DNA of 64,000 bases from Umbilicaria muhlenbergii (Eukaryota > Ascomycota > Lecanoromycetes > Umbilicariales > Umbilicariaceae): NCBI GenBank assembly GCA_000611775.1, contig KK106981.1, positions 7,864,023 through 7,928,022 of the forward strand. The letters run 5' to 3'. Shown one piece after another: positions 15,711 to 26,709 of this stretch (position 1 is its first letter; every line of letters starts with the position of its first letter). Both the position numbers and the translations under genes were made by a program. The notes under the pieces were generated by a model. That model saw only the letters and a program-made list of their open reading frames with translations. It was not told the origin of the DNA and ran no database searches.

Positions 15711-15887
15711 ATGGCACCACCAAGCAAACCCGCCTCGCTGACTCCGGCCATGGAAATATTCGTCCGCCAACTGGCTGCGAAGGGAGAGGACGCGCGGTCG
15801 ATTACGATCTTGCTCGAGACGGAGTATCCGGTTGTGCAAGGGCAGAAGGCCGTTTTCGATTGGGTGAAAGGAAGCGTCGGGAGGTAG
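15711..15887 (+). CDS. Small ORF, 58 aa, unknown
   Basis: The ATG context GAGATGGCACC is good. The peptide MAPPSKPASLTPAMEIF then runs into an amphipathic, probably helical stretch (VRQLAAKGEDARSITILL, then ETEYPVVQGQKAVFDWV). Its even composition with several hydrophobic repeats looks more like coding sequence than the surroundings. I do not recognise a family. A GTAGATT donor overlaps the stop, so a further exon is possible. It could also be chance. Confidence 0.35.
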   Translation: MAPPSKPASLTPAMEIFVRQLAAKGEDARSITILLETEYPVVQGQKAVFDWVKGSVGR

Positions 15888-16670
15888 ATTGGATGAGCGA
15901 TGATGGAGGAAGGCATGGGAGGGATGGGAGATGGATGTTGGTAGAGAAGCTGTCTTCCGAGCTTAGTAAGGGGTGGTGAGGGTCTTTTGGGACGTCGGGT
16001 ACAGACGGAGCTGTAGACAGTTGGGACTTTGGATGAGATTGAGTTGCATTGCGGATGGGTAGTCTATTGTGTCTAGCTGGCAGTATTTGTGCAGACTCTG
16101 GTCCCGGCCTAAATTGAGCATATGATCTAGACGTGGCGATAACAAGATCGGCAATATAAGAGTGATTTTTTGGACGCCACTGCAACGGTAGAAGAGTCCT
16201 TGATTTGCACATTTTGGACCTCACAATCTTCTCCCTCTCTAGGCAGGCCGCTTAGCCTGGAGGTTGCATGAGAGGCAAACGCATATTCCTCTCCTAATCG
16301 GTGGAGCTGGGAGGATAGTGCTCCTGGAGTTGTTCTTTGACTGTGCTACAACAGATGACTACAGGTAATTCAACAGAGCTCATATATCACATTCGCACGA
16401 ACTATTTGCAGTGTAGTTGTAAGGAAGTCAAGACTGACCTGATAGCATGTTCACAGCAAAGCTAGAAGCAAATGAAAAATGACAGCACTGTCACCACGTA
16501 TTACAGTATTACTTCTGCGGTATCAAATTTAGTACTTTCACTGGTAGTCTTGACAACGCAGTAAGAGCATTGGACATATACCATGAATAGAGGGAAAACG
16601 GCCAGCAGAGCTATGGACCAAAGAAGTGGCTGTCCGACTGCCAGTGAGGCATCCCCGTCCGGTCTTTAGC

Positions 16671-16707
16671 CTGAGGGCGGATGCAAAAAGAAGTGGCACA
16701 CGTAAAC
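16671..16707 (+). repeat. Left arm of perfect 37-bp inverted repeat
   Basis: Begins ctgagggcggatgc and ends gcacacgtaaac. It is the exact reverse complement of 16895-16931. Arms are 187 bp apart. Pairing stops abruptly at both ends: the next bases are c/c outside and t/g inside. Confidence 0.9.
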
Positions 16708-16894
16708 TACAGAACCAAACGACAAAGCTGTAGTAACGTCCACATTCTTTTTGAAGTTGTTTAGATTTCTTGAATATTACACCACGATATGGGCAATCTG
16801 ATACAAGAGTCACAAGTTTCAAAAGCCATTTGTGGTTGCGCAGTAATTTAATATACTGGGCGTAAGTGTACTGAACTTATTGAATTGTGGTGGG

Positions 16895-16931
16895 GTTTAC
16901 GTGTGCCACTTCTTTTTGCATCCGCCCTCAG
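16895..16931 (-). repeat. Right arm of perfect 37-bp inverted repeat
   Basis: Begins gtttacgtgtgcc and ends catccgccctcag. With its partner it would close a 261-bp unit resembling a small MITE or a long hairpin. I see no convincing target-site duplication (flanks ttagc and cctgg) and no ORF in the spacer. Confidence 0.9.
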
Positions 16932-17186
16932 CCTGGCGATGTGCAAGAACGCCGAGCCACTCGTGCCACTTTAACTTTAGCGTGAACAGGGATTCGCGAA
17001 ATCGCGTCCGCCAGAGTCTCGACGCCTCACAAGGTCCATTCTTGCTCTGGACATGTGCTACCACCAACCTCCCCAGGACATTTTCAATTTGAATATCCCC
17101 AGGATTGCTTGATAACTTGACCAATATGGTCCCTTAGTGAACACCAAGCTGTTCATTTTCGAAATTGTCCTCTCAGAACATCCACA

Positions 17187-20100
17187 ATGTCCAAAGCCGC
17201 CCGCTTTGCGGAGCTCAGGGCCCTCCGCGCCTCCGGCAAGACACGTCTCTCGACCTACCAAGTAGATGAGGAAGAGAAGCTGTATGAAGAAGTTGACGAG
17301 GAAGGATACAAGAAGGTAGTCAGAGGTCGTTTGGATCGGGACGACTTTGTAGTCGACGACAATGGCGAGGGCTATGCCGATGATGGGCGTGAAGAATGGG
17401 CTGGAGAGCGAAAATATGACAGTGCCAGTGGGAGCGAAGCGGAATTGCCTCTCAAAGGAAAAGCTGGTCTGTTCGAACACGGTTGAACTCATCAGATACG
17501 GAGTCAATGGGCTAATCATGTTCGTATTTAGCCAAGAGGAAGCGCGAAGAGGAGAAGGAGAAGATTGAGAAGACAAATAATAGTATCAACAAGTATTTCA
17601 GCAACGGTCCCGTGGCTGCTGCATCAAAGCCCAAGGTATGACACTATGAGAAATGCAGATGGTCGAAGAGGGCTAATCAATATGACAGCCAATTGCTACC
17701 GCCGAAGACGCGGCTTTCCTGGCAGGCCTCCTCGACGAAGTTGACACCAATGTTCCTTCTCGTCGCGTCTCACGGTCCATCAAGACAGTCAAGACTGAAT
17801 CCCGAAGAAAGATTCGCGTTCTCTCACCACCACTCTCGGAGAGTAAAAAGGTCACCTTGCCGAAAGCAGGCGGTGCAACAAACCCTGCAAATCTCTTGAG
17901 CACGCCACCTCTAGAATCTGCATATGACGACGATGATAATGAGTTCTTAAGAGGCATGGATGACGGCACGCCGATGAGTGATCCCATGCCATCCTCGCCC
18001 GTCACCAAGGCTGTTGCTCGAAAAGGGCAAGCACAGGTCAAGACCGAGGAGGAAGAGGATGATGATCTCATGGAGATAGCGCAAGCCGTAGGAGATGGTA
18101 ATGTCAAAACTATTAGTGTCAACATCTCAGGCTCTCGCCCAGTACCGAAGACGGTCAAAAAGCCGCCCTACCCTTCGCCGCAAAGCTCATCGCCTACTAG
18201 AGCGCCGGCAGACGATGTCGATGCTTCTGTGTGGAATAACGTCACGTCGAAGCTTAATGTTCTAAGCAGTCCGCCCACACAGACAGCCAGTTTTGGCAAG
18301 CTCAATGTTCAGGATGCGCTGGAAGCCGATGGTAGTCTGCGCATGTTCTGGACCGATTACACCGAGGTCAATGGCAGTCTTTGCCTCTTCGGAAAAGTCA
18401 AGGACAAGAAATCCGGTGCTTATGTCAGTGCTTTCGTCAAGGTTGATAACATCCTAAGGAAGCTGTACTTCTTACCAAGGACGTACAAACGAAGTAGGTC
18501 TTTGCCATTTCAGCTCGCTGGAGTTACATAACTGACCTTCATAGAAAAGGGTGTCATCAGCTCTGAAGAGGTCGAAATGGGGGATGTCTACCAAGAGGTC
18601 GATGACTTGATGACGAAGCTACGTGTGGGAATGCACAAGATCAAGTCGTCTTCAAGGAAGTACGCCTTCGAACTTCAAGATATCCCTAAGGAAGCAGACT
18701 ATCTCAAGTTGATGTATCCATACGAGAGTAAGTGCGAAAACTTGAATATCCCATCTGTCCGCTGACCTGTTTGCGAACAGAGCCTGCGCTGCCCCACGAT
18801 TTAAATGGGGAGACGTTCTCACACGTCTTCGGTACCAACACCGCGCTGTTTGAGCAGTTTGTACTATGGAAAAATATGATGGGACCGTGCTGGCTTAAGA
18901 TTGAAGATACAGACTTCACGACGTTGAATAATGCCTCCTGGTGCAAGCTCGAGGTTCAGATCTCGTCTCCCAAGAGCATCAAACCCCTGGGAGAATCGGA
19001 CAACATGGACGCACCTCCGTTGACGTTTATGAGTATTGCGTTGAGGACCAAGCTTAATGTCAAGGAGAACAAACAGGAGATTCTGGCAGCTAGTGCGCGA
19101 GTCTACGAGGACATCTCCTTGAACGACACAACACCCACGGAGAAGCTACCTTGTAGGACATTCACCGTGATGCGACCAGCTGGGGCAACTTTCCCAATGG
19201 GGTTTGAAGCCGCCTGCAAGAAGCAACGTGGTGCCATCATGCTTGAAAAGAACGAGCAACTCCTCCTGGCGAAGTTCATGGCGCTTCTGCAACAAATAGA
19301 TCCTGACGTTCTGATGGGCCACCAACTACAAGATGTTGATTATCCAATCCTGCTCAGCCGTATGCGGGAGAGGAAGACTGCTGGCTGGCATAGAATTGGC
19401 AGATTGCGAAGGAGCGAGTGGCCCAAAAACATGGGCAAAGGTGGAGGAAGTTTTTTCACAGAGAGGCAGTTGGTTTCTGGGAGACTCCTCTGCGATGTTG
19501 CTAACGACATGGGAAAAGTATTGTCATTTCTCTTACGTACACGAGCAAAAGCTAACGCCGAAGTAGTCACTCATGACCAAATGCCAGTCCTGGAGTTTGA
19601 CGGAGATGTGCGAGCTCTACCTTGGCAAGGGCAATTCAAGGCGAGAAGTTGACAACGAGGAAGCCCTCAAGTCTTGGGCTGCTTCAAAAGACGGATTGCT
19701 GAATTACATCAACCATTGCGAGGCGGATACTTATTTTATAGCCGCCATCGCCTTGAAGGTCCAAATGCTGCCATTGACCAAGGTTCTGACTAATCTGGCT
19801 GGGAACTCTTGGGCAAGAACCTTGAGCGGTACTAGGGCCGAGCGGAACGAGTACATTCTACTCCACGAATTTCATCGAAACAAATACATCTGTCCGGATA
19901 AGATATGGGGCAAAGGCAAACAAAGAGTCGAAGAAGAAAACCCAGAAGGCGAGGAAGGTGTTGACGTCAAGAAGAAAGATAAGTTCAAGGGTGGTTTGGT
20001 CTTTGAACCGGAGAAGGGTCTTTATGACAAGATTATCCTGGTCATGGACTTTAACAGTTTGTACCCAAGTATTATTCAAGAGTACAACATCTGTTTCACC

Positions 20101-21971
20101 ACTGTTGATAGGTCCGATTTGGTAAGCTGAGTGCCCCAGATCCATTGAGAACAGTCAATTGATTGGTCGCAGTCTGAGGACGACGACAAAGTCCCTGAAG
20201 TCCCAGCCGACCAGGCTCAGGGCATTCTTCCCAAACTCATCGCGACTCTTGTTGGTCGTAGAAGGCAAGTGAAAAGTCTGATGAAAGACAAGCGGGCTAC
20301 TCCGGATCAACTCGCGACCTGGGACATCAAGCAGCTTGCTCTGAAGCTTACCGCCAACTCCATGTACGGTTGTCTCGGATACACACAATCGCGGTTCTAC
20401 GCACGACCACTGGCTATGCTCACAACTTTCAAGGGCCGAGAGATTCTCCGCAGCACCAAAGATCTCGCGGAGAGCAATCAATTGCGGGTCATTTACGGAG
20501 ATACTGATTCAGTCATGATTAATACTAATGCCGATAACATCGAAGAAGCGTTGAAGATTGGCAATGAATTCAAACGCGCTGTGAACGACCGGTACAAGCT
20601 CTTGGAGATTGACATAGACAATGTCTTCCGCCGGTTGTTGCTACACGCCAAGAAGAAGTACGCCGCTCTCAACATGGTCGAAATGGACGGTAAGTACGTC
20701 GATAAAATGGAAGTCAAGGGACTGGACATGAAGAGGAGGGAATACTGTGCTCTTTCAAAGGAAGCTTCGCAGAGGTTACTGGACGAAATCCTACGTGGAG
20801 ATGATCCGGAAGTGGCTGTCGGCAAGGTGCATGATTATCTTAGGGAGCTGTCAGAGAACATGAGAGAAGGGAAAATCCCAGCTCATAAGTACACTATATA
20901 CACAGTAAGTAACTACATCCTACTCCAGAAACCCAATAAGCAGCAACTGACAGTTCATCTTATTAGAAACTCGGCAAGAACCCTAAGGAGTACCCCAATT
21001 CCGATAGCATGCCGCAAGTCCAGGTCGCCTTGCGCAAAATGGCCAACGGCGATACCGTCCGCGTCAATGAGGTGATGTCGTTCATCATCACCGCTCCTCC
21101 TGACTCTACCGCGACTACCCCATCTTTCATCGACTCTGCTGCAAAACGCGCCTACGATTGGAAGGAAGTCGTAAACCCTTCATCTGGCCTCAAGCCAGAT
21201 ATAGAATGGTATCTCTACAAGCAAATCTTCCCGCCTATCGAACGTCTGTGCGCGCCCATTGACGGCACCGATGCCGTTAGACTCGCCGAATGTCTAGGTT
21301 TGGATGCCAGGAAGTACGCCATCTCCTCGTCCTCGGGTGGCGCACAAGGCGCACAGGAGGAAATCTTCCCACTCGAAAGCCAAATCCCGGACAACATACG
21401 CTTCAAGGACGTTACACGCCTAACGCTACGTTGTCGCGCCTGCAACCACTCGTTCTTGTTTGAAGGCCTAGCAGAGAGCATGGACACGCTTACGCCGCAG
21501 GGAATAAGATGTCCGGAGCCGAACTGCAAGACCTTGATGAAGAACTTGACCGTTGTCGCGCAGCTGGAACACGCCATCCGCGTACAGACCAGTCGGTACT
21601 ACGACGGCTGGCTTGTGTGTGATGACCCCAGCTGCGGCAACCGCACAAGATCCATGAGTGTGTACGGCCACAGATGTCTGGGGCCGCAGGGACGCGCCAA
21701 TGGGTGTTTGGGCCGGATGGCGTATGCGTATGGGGAGAGGGCGTTGTATAATCAGTTGCTTTATTTCCGCGGTTTGTGGGACGTGGAGAAGGCGAAGAGT
21801 AAGGTTGGGGGCGAGAAGAAAGAGGAGGAGAGGGAGAAGGTAAGGGCACTGGCGGAGTGGAATCGGGAGAGGTTTGAGACTTGTAGGGGGGTGGTGGAGG
21901 GGTATTTGAGGAAGTGTGGGAGGGTTTGGGTGCAGATGGATTCGCTGTTTGGGTTTGCGTTGAGGGCGTAA
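17187..21971 (+). CDS. POL1: DNA polymerase alpha catalytic subunit
   Basis: Family-B polymerase that extends RNA primers made by its primase partner at origins and Okazaki fragments. Eight exons: 17187-17466, 17532-17635, 17689-18493, 18545-18727, 18781-19517, 19567-20121, 20173-20904, 20967-21971; 1466 aa. The acidic N-terminal region ([28 protein letters not shown]) precedes the exonuclease-like domain. Polymerase motifs: [18 protein letters not shown] (about 864); [15 protein letters not shown] (about 950); C, YGDTDSV (about 996). The last exon carries the two C-terminal zinc modules: [12 protein letters not shown] with CPEPNC, and [13 protein letters not shown] with [11 protein letters not shown]. 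All introns are 49-65 nt; intron 1 uses a weak GTCTGT donor. The last 250 bp are strongly G-rich on the sense strand. Confidence 0.96.
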
Positions 21972-22166
21972 GGGGAAGGGGTGGTGGTGGTGGTGGTGGT
22001 GATGGGATGGGTGGTGTTGTACAAGGTGGAATGGGTAGTTGTTTAGGATAGTTGAGGTGTCAATCGCAAGGCATGGTTTTTTGAGCCCTGTTCGAGCCAT
22101 CTCATCACCGTGTTGAACCAAGTAATTATTACACTTTAAACCGCATTTTACTACCAGGCGGATCTC

Positions 22167-22496
22167 TCATGGATGTACGCAGCCTCTTCCCAACTCGGTA
22201 CAAAGTTCATTCGCGCGAGTAGGGGGAAGAAGCCATGACGTATCATCTCGGGGGGTGTCAACTGGGAGACCAGAGTCGTGCCGGCGGATGACTAGTGCAT
22301 CCAGGTCGGCTGTGAGGACGGCGAGAGAAGGGTGCGTGGAGAGTACCACGGCGGGGCTAGATGGCGGAGGGTACTCTGGGAGGTTAGGGCCGATGTTGAT
22401 GTCGAATAGCTGCTGTACCTTGTTGCTGGTAAAGGTAAGAGGGGAGGATAAAGATAAGTAGGGCTGCGACATCAATTCCTCTGCTAAATCCTTCAT
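22167..22496 (-). CDS. Hypothetical protein, 109 aa
   Basis: An uninterrupted frame from ATG (MKDLAEELMSQPYLSL) to stop, convergent with POL1. It includes FDINIGPNLPEYPPPSS and VVLSTHPSLAVLTADLDALV, which looks protein-like. I recognise no family and found no splice to neighbouring frames. It lies downstream of the two related minus-strand genes but does not resemble them. Confidence 0.35.
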   Translation of the reverse strand: MKDLAEELMSQPYLSLSSPLTFTSNKVQQLFDINIGPNLPEYPPPSSPAVVLSTHPSLAVLTADLDALVIRRHDSGLPVDTPRDDTSWLLPPTRANELCTELGRGCVHP

Positions 22497-22643
22497 CGAT
22501 ACAAGCCTACAAGCCTATTCACTCTCGGGTTTCATCGCCTATATGTGTGAAAATCAAATTAATGCATGCATACCCATACTACCTTGTAACCACGAACACA
22601 ACGAACCAACCTCATCCCCCAACGCTCATCCCACTACTTCCTC

Positions 22644-23267
22644 TCATCCCACTCGCTCCTCCCCCTGCTGCTGCTGTTCCTCCTCCCGCCGCTTCTTCTC
22701 CTGCTCCCTCTTCTTCTCCAGCCTCTTCATCCTCCTCCCCTCCTTCTCCTCCTCCATCCTCTTCCTCTCCTCTTCCTCCTCCCTCTCCCTCATCTCCTCC
22801 TCCTCCTTCCCTCTCCTCCTCCCCTCCCTCCTCTCCTCGTCCTCCAAACCCCTAATCTGCCCTCAAATCAGCAAATCTACACCCCAATCAGCAAACGTCC
22901 CAACCACGCCTTCTTCCCACATTCCCCCCCCATTTTCCCTCTCACCATTCCCTTGGGGGACTCACCATCCCCAACACCACCCTCCTCCTCCCCACCCCCG
23001 GCTTCATCCGCTCGCTCAACGCCCTCATCTCCGCGCTCAACCCATCCCGGATTTCTTGCTGAACAGGCACTTCCTGTGGAGGTAAGTTGTTAGAGATGAG
23101 GGCGCGGTCGGCGATGTGCAGGAGGCCGTGCACGATGTTGTAGCGGGCGATGGAGGCGTCTTCGGTGGCGAGGAGGGTGCGCAGTTCGGCTTTTAGGGCG
23201 GGGAGGCGGGAGGGGGGGGGGGGGGGCCGGGAGGGGGAGTGTCCGGAGTTGGGGCTGGGGTCGTCAT
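22644..23267 (-). CDS. Unrecognised small protein, copy 1 of a tandem pair; 5' end unresolved
   Basis: Coding exon to 22966, GTGAGT donor, intron 22965-22857 (109 nt), then exon 22856-22644. The conserved core reads LPALKAELRTLLATEDASIA, then RYNIVHGLLHIADRA and later MRALSERMKPGVGRRRVVL. The second exon begins IRGLEDEERRE and becomes a highly charged Glu/Arg helix with KRLEKKREQEKKRREEEQ. The core aligns with the gene at 23552-24010, including the position of the intron. Upstream, the frame of the core stays open to about 23394 but has no ATG. The nearest good ATG (23267, MTTPAPTPDTPPPG) is out of frame across a run of 15 G at 23212-23226, so either the homopolymer length is wrong or the true start is elsewhere. 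Confidence 0.5.
23212..23226 (+). repeat. Homopolymer of 15 G
   Basis: The run lies in the Pro-rich 5' part of copy 1 of the tandem pair (poly-C on its sense strand). The ATG-led frame upstream and the conserved core downstream differ by one base here. Confidence 0.85.
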
Positions 23268-23551
23268 GGTGAGGTGGTAGTTGGGGTGGGGGTTGGATGG
23301 TGCGAGTTTGGGATTGTGCGGTCTGGGATAGTGCGGGTTTTGGAAGCTTGGGGGCGGTTGGTGTGAGATGGTCGAGCGGGTGGGGAGGGGGAATCTATGG
23401 GCGTAATTGGGGTGGTCATGATTGAGGTGACGTGGCGGAGGTGAGTGGAAATCTGGGGTTGAAAACGTGGGCGATGAGAACAGCTGTCGTGAAGGCTTGT
23501 CAACGTAAGGTGTGAAGCAAGTCCTTGTTTGCTTAAATTGTGTCTCGCTGT

Positions 23552-24010
23552 CTATGGTGCCACGGCTGCTTCTGCCTCTTCTGAACCTACGTCCTGGCTT
23601 TATGTAAGCATTAAGCCGAGTTGACCACGGAAATTAGAACACTTACCTCCACCGGGACCTTCGCAGCTTCTGCCGCCGCTGCCTCTGCCTTTTCCATTTC
23701 AATGATCTGGTCTTGGTAAGTACTCAAGTCAAGTAGGAGCCGGAACATCATCGCCCACTTCCTTAAGAAGCTCCCTACGCCTTGCTCCCACGTCCCTCAC
23801 ATCCGTGCTCAAGGCCATCATTTGGGCTACGAGTAATCTCTCCCTCATTCTCATGAGGCAGTCTTCCCAGGATGCTGTTCTGGCCGTTCGCTGGCTGGTA
23901 TGAAGACTTTCATGTTCGCGTTTGTACTCGGCAAGGAGGCTGTCTTCTTGGGCAAGCAGTTGCCGGAGTTTAGTCCACAACTCGGGGAGAGAGGGAGTAG
24001 ACAATGCCAT
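23552..24010 (-). CDS. Unrecognised small protein, copy 2 of a tandem pair
   Basis: Exons 24010-23759, 23706-23647 and 23593-23552 give 117 aa, starting MALSTPSLPELWTKLRQLL. The core LRQLLAQEDSLLAEYKREH, RERLLVAQMMALSTDVRD, VGARRRELLKE matches copy 1 in order and spacing. After the first intron, IIEMEKAEAAAAEAAKVPVE corresponds to IRGLEDEERRE of copy 1. It ends DVGSEEAEAAVAP. Donor 1 (GTGGGC) is weak; donor 2 (GTAAGT) is strong. The protein looks helical and soluble with an acidic Ala/Glu tail. I know no family for it. In-frame sequence continues upstream of the chosen ATG, so an extra 5' exon is possible. Confidence 0.55.
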
Positions 24011-26709
24011 GGAGATGGGGTCTTGGAACGTATTCTGCGGGACCTTGATTAAGACTGGTAGCCTAGGAAATAGGTCGATACTTTGGATGGAGTTGAATAG
24101 TGCTGGTGTTGTGGGGATGGAGGTCTCGCTCTGGTGCGAGACGAGCAAAATACCTGGTCATTGCTAAGGAGTGAAGTATCCTCTTCAGCGGTCCCGCCTT
24201 GGAAGCAATCATTCACTGACGCTGTGTTAGCTATCAAGTAGGAAAGGTAAGAATGTGTAGCAGAGGTCATTGCTGAAGACAGATATTGTAGAAGAATATA
24301 AGGACCGAAAAAGGACTGGACAAGTATGGGATAAGAATGATTTGCAACAGTTTCTTTATACTGATGAATCCTGCTACTTTCTCTTATGAAGAATGTCATT
24401 GGGATGGCATGATTCTGAGAGACGACTCGTCTTCGCTCGTTGTACCACTGCATGAACAATCCTCTTGCATCTTCAAAGCTACAACTCCGCTACATCTACT
24501 TTCACACAAATTCAAATAAGGCCGCCAAACTCTCGGCAGCCCGTAATAAACCATGGAAACCATTTACCGATAACGGATAGCAGAATTGAAGCAACGAAAT
24601 GGATCGGACAAAAAACAGTAAAGCAGCTGGGTTCTCCAGGTTGAACAGCCTCCTCTCAGAGCTGATACCCTCTTTCACACCGCTTACACTTGCTCTTCTC
24701 TAGGCTACGGACAAGTGGTACACTCCGTCTTGCTTTTGCAGGAACACTGTCACGGAGTCGAACATAAGGGCCTCCTGCTGCTTTGCGCTCTAGTATGAGA
24801 TATTCCGCGAAGCGCGTAGCTTACATACTACACTTTCACTCCAGAATGTAGGTGCTCGGCGCCAGTAAAAGGGGTTGCCACATGTCAAATACGGATCGGG
24901 TCGACGCGAGAAATTGATCATGGCCATTGACACATCTTTGTTGCGTAGCCCTCATGTCCAGGGCTTGATGCCCTGAGACGCACCCTTTTGATTTAGACAA
25001 TTGCCGGTTGGAAGTGCATCCGGGAAGCTGCGTCAAGCAGAGATCTGGCAGGCAGGGTTGTGTTGCGTATGCAGGGTTTGCACTGTTCCTGAAGAGCTGT
25101 TCTCGTTCATGCATGCTGATAACGAACTGTTTCTAGATCTGCTTACGCAGATGTTTGCTGTTCTGAGCGTTTGTCTGAAAGCTGAATATGCTTGGCTAGC
25201 ACCCAACCTCAGCTTGGCCGGCTCTAAGTAGTGCTTTCAGCTTAGCGATTGTGGCTGCCGGCGAAGGCTGTCTAGCTCTCGCATAGACGGAGATCTGTTT
25301 GGTGTAGCATTGCATGTAACCTTAGCGTTCGTTCTACATCGGCGTCCAGCAATATCGAGTGATGGCGAAGGCATGATTGGTATTTGGTGCTAGCCAATGC
25401 AGCCAATTGATGTGCATCTAGAGTACCTTGCAACTACGTAGTCTCTGATTGGCACATCGGAAGTAATAGCACTGTCTGGTAAGGCTACAGCCCCAAAGGA
25501 ACCATCTCTGCTGTTGAGCTCGCGTGAACGCCCCGAAGGGAAACCTGTGGATAATCATCAGTATCTCACCCAGGGCGTCCTCGCGGATAGCTCTGGACTT
25601 CAGCCCCTACCCGGCCACAACGTCAGCAGTCGGAAGGACAACTGGAACTGCAGAGGATATCCATTTCATTGCAGGGCTCATTATTTCATGAGGAAACGAG
25701 AAGGGGGCGAGGGCGGGATGGGAAGCGTATGGTGTGACATACAAAGCGACTGGCAGTCGGCCCCGTCTAAGCCACTTGGTGCTTTGAAACGGGTCCTTCG
25801 TAGGGGAAAGACACTGTTCGCGATGAGTTGCTGCTTACGACAACCGGCGGGATCTTCATGTCTGAATCTTCATGTCTGTTTCTTCGACGTCTGTATCTTC
25901 AAGTCTGTGTTCAGGTAGTTGTATTTATTGTTGCGGGCGACGCTTGCATGATGACTCAAGCGCCGCCGAGCAGACCGACGGCTCGCCTCAGGACAAGGTA
26001 CAAGGTGGATTGCAATGCCGCGCAGATAGCAGGGCGCTTTCCAGAATCAACTGAGGCAGTGACTCATATTGCGTTCCAATCAGGGGGATGACAGAGACAG
26101 TATCGTCGTGACTCCACAAGGGACCAGTGGTCTCCCAGTGCGGAGTGCTAGCTTCTGCCCCCCCTAACTTCTCAGGCGCCGTCGCCCCCGTTTGCCTTTG
26201 CCTTTGCCTTCGCCATCGCCTTGGCTGTTGCATCCAGCGCTAAGCCCCTTTCGGCTCCATCCCGGGAAGATTGTCTTCCCTTTTTCCAAAACTTCTCACA
26301 CGACAATTTTACCCATCCTCCATCCAAATTCAACAACCCCCATCATCCTCCAGCGGGTCCCTCTTCACCATTCGAAGTAGGACGATCGCGGGTTTCACAG
26401 TCAACTGTAGAGATCCCCTTCCACAGAATCAACCCACTCTTGCTGAGTATTCATTCCTTCCAAAGCAAGGTTGTCGGCCTGTTAAGGCTCAACACTTGAA
26501 TCTTTTCCAACACATCCACTGCGACAACCTCAGTCACCCACAGCTTCTCAGAAATCTCCACTCTGTTGCGCTTTCCTTTCAACTTCTAATTGCGTCCCGG
26601 ATTTGATATTCGCGGATTTCAGGAATCCCGGTTTCTTCGACTTGCGTCACGAATCTCGGTCCATCCTCACAACTACAAAGCAAAGGAAAGTTCATTACCA
26701 ACCGATTTA
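24011..26709. other. Long intergenic stretch before eIF4G
   Basis: 2.7 kb without a supported gene. Frames such as 25514-25918 and 25828-26091 show no domain or plausible splice partners. A loosely repeated tcttcatgtctg motif lies at 25853-25915. The last 619 bp are the ATG-free leader listed separately. Confidence 0.5.
26091..26709 (+). promoter_or_regulatory. ATG-free, pyrimidine-rich leader/promoter of eIF4G
   Basis: No ATG occurs on the plus strand for 619 nt immediately before the eIF4G start; the last one is at 26088-26090. The tract is rich in C and T, with (tttgcc) repeats near 26190-26215 and many ccatcc and cttcc words. This fits a long 5' UTR kept clear of upstream start codons. 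The transcription start itself cannot be read from sequence. Confidence 0.55.

Larger units (their letters stand above)
15888..17186. other. AT-richer intergenic region upstream of POL1
   Basis: About 1.3 kb without a credible gene. It holds the 37-bp inverted repeat listed separately and, at its right end, the POL1 promoter and leader. Confidence 0.55.

Noticed and set aside
16671-16931. Calling the inverted repeat a transposon outright
   Set aside because: No transposase, no clear target-site duplication and no second copy in the window; only the repeat itself is certain.
22543-23085. Plus-strand Ser/Pro-rich frames opposite the tandem gene copy 1
   Set aside because: They are the antisense of the Glu/Arg-rich exon of that gene; such frames are typical shadows of purine-rich coding sequence.
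24049-24459. A frame upstream of the second tandem copy that could be an added 5' exon
   Set aside because: Splice borders can be imagined but the peptide is not similar to copy 1, so I kept the internal ATG as start.
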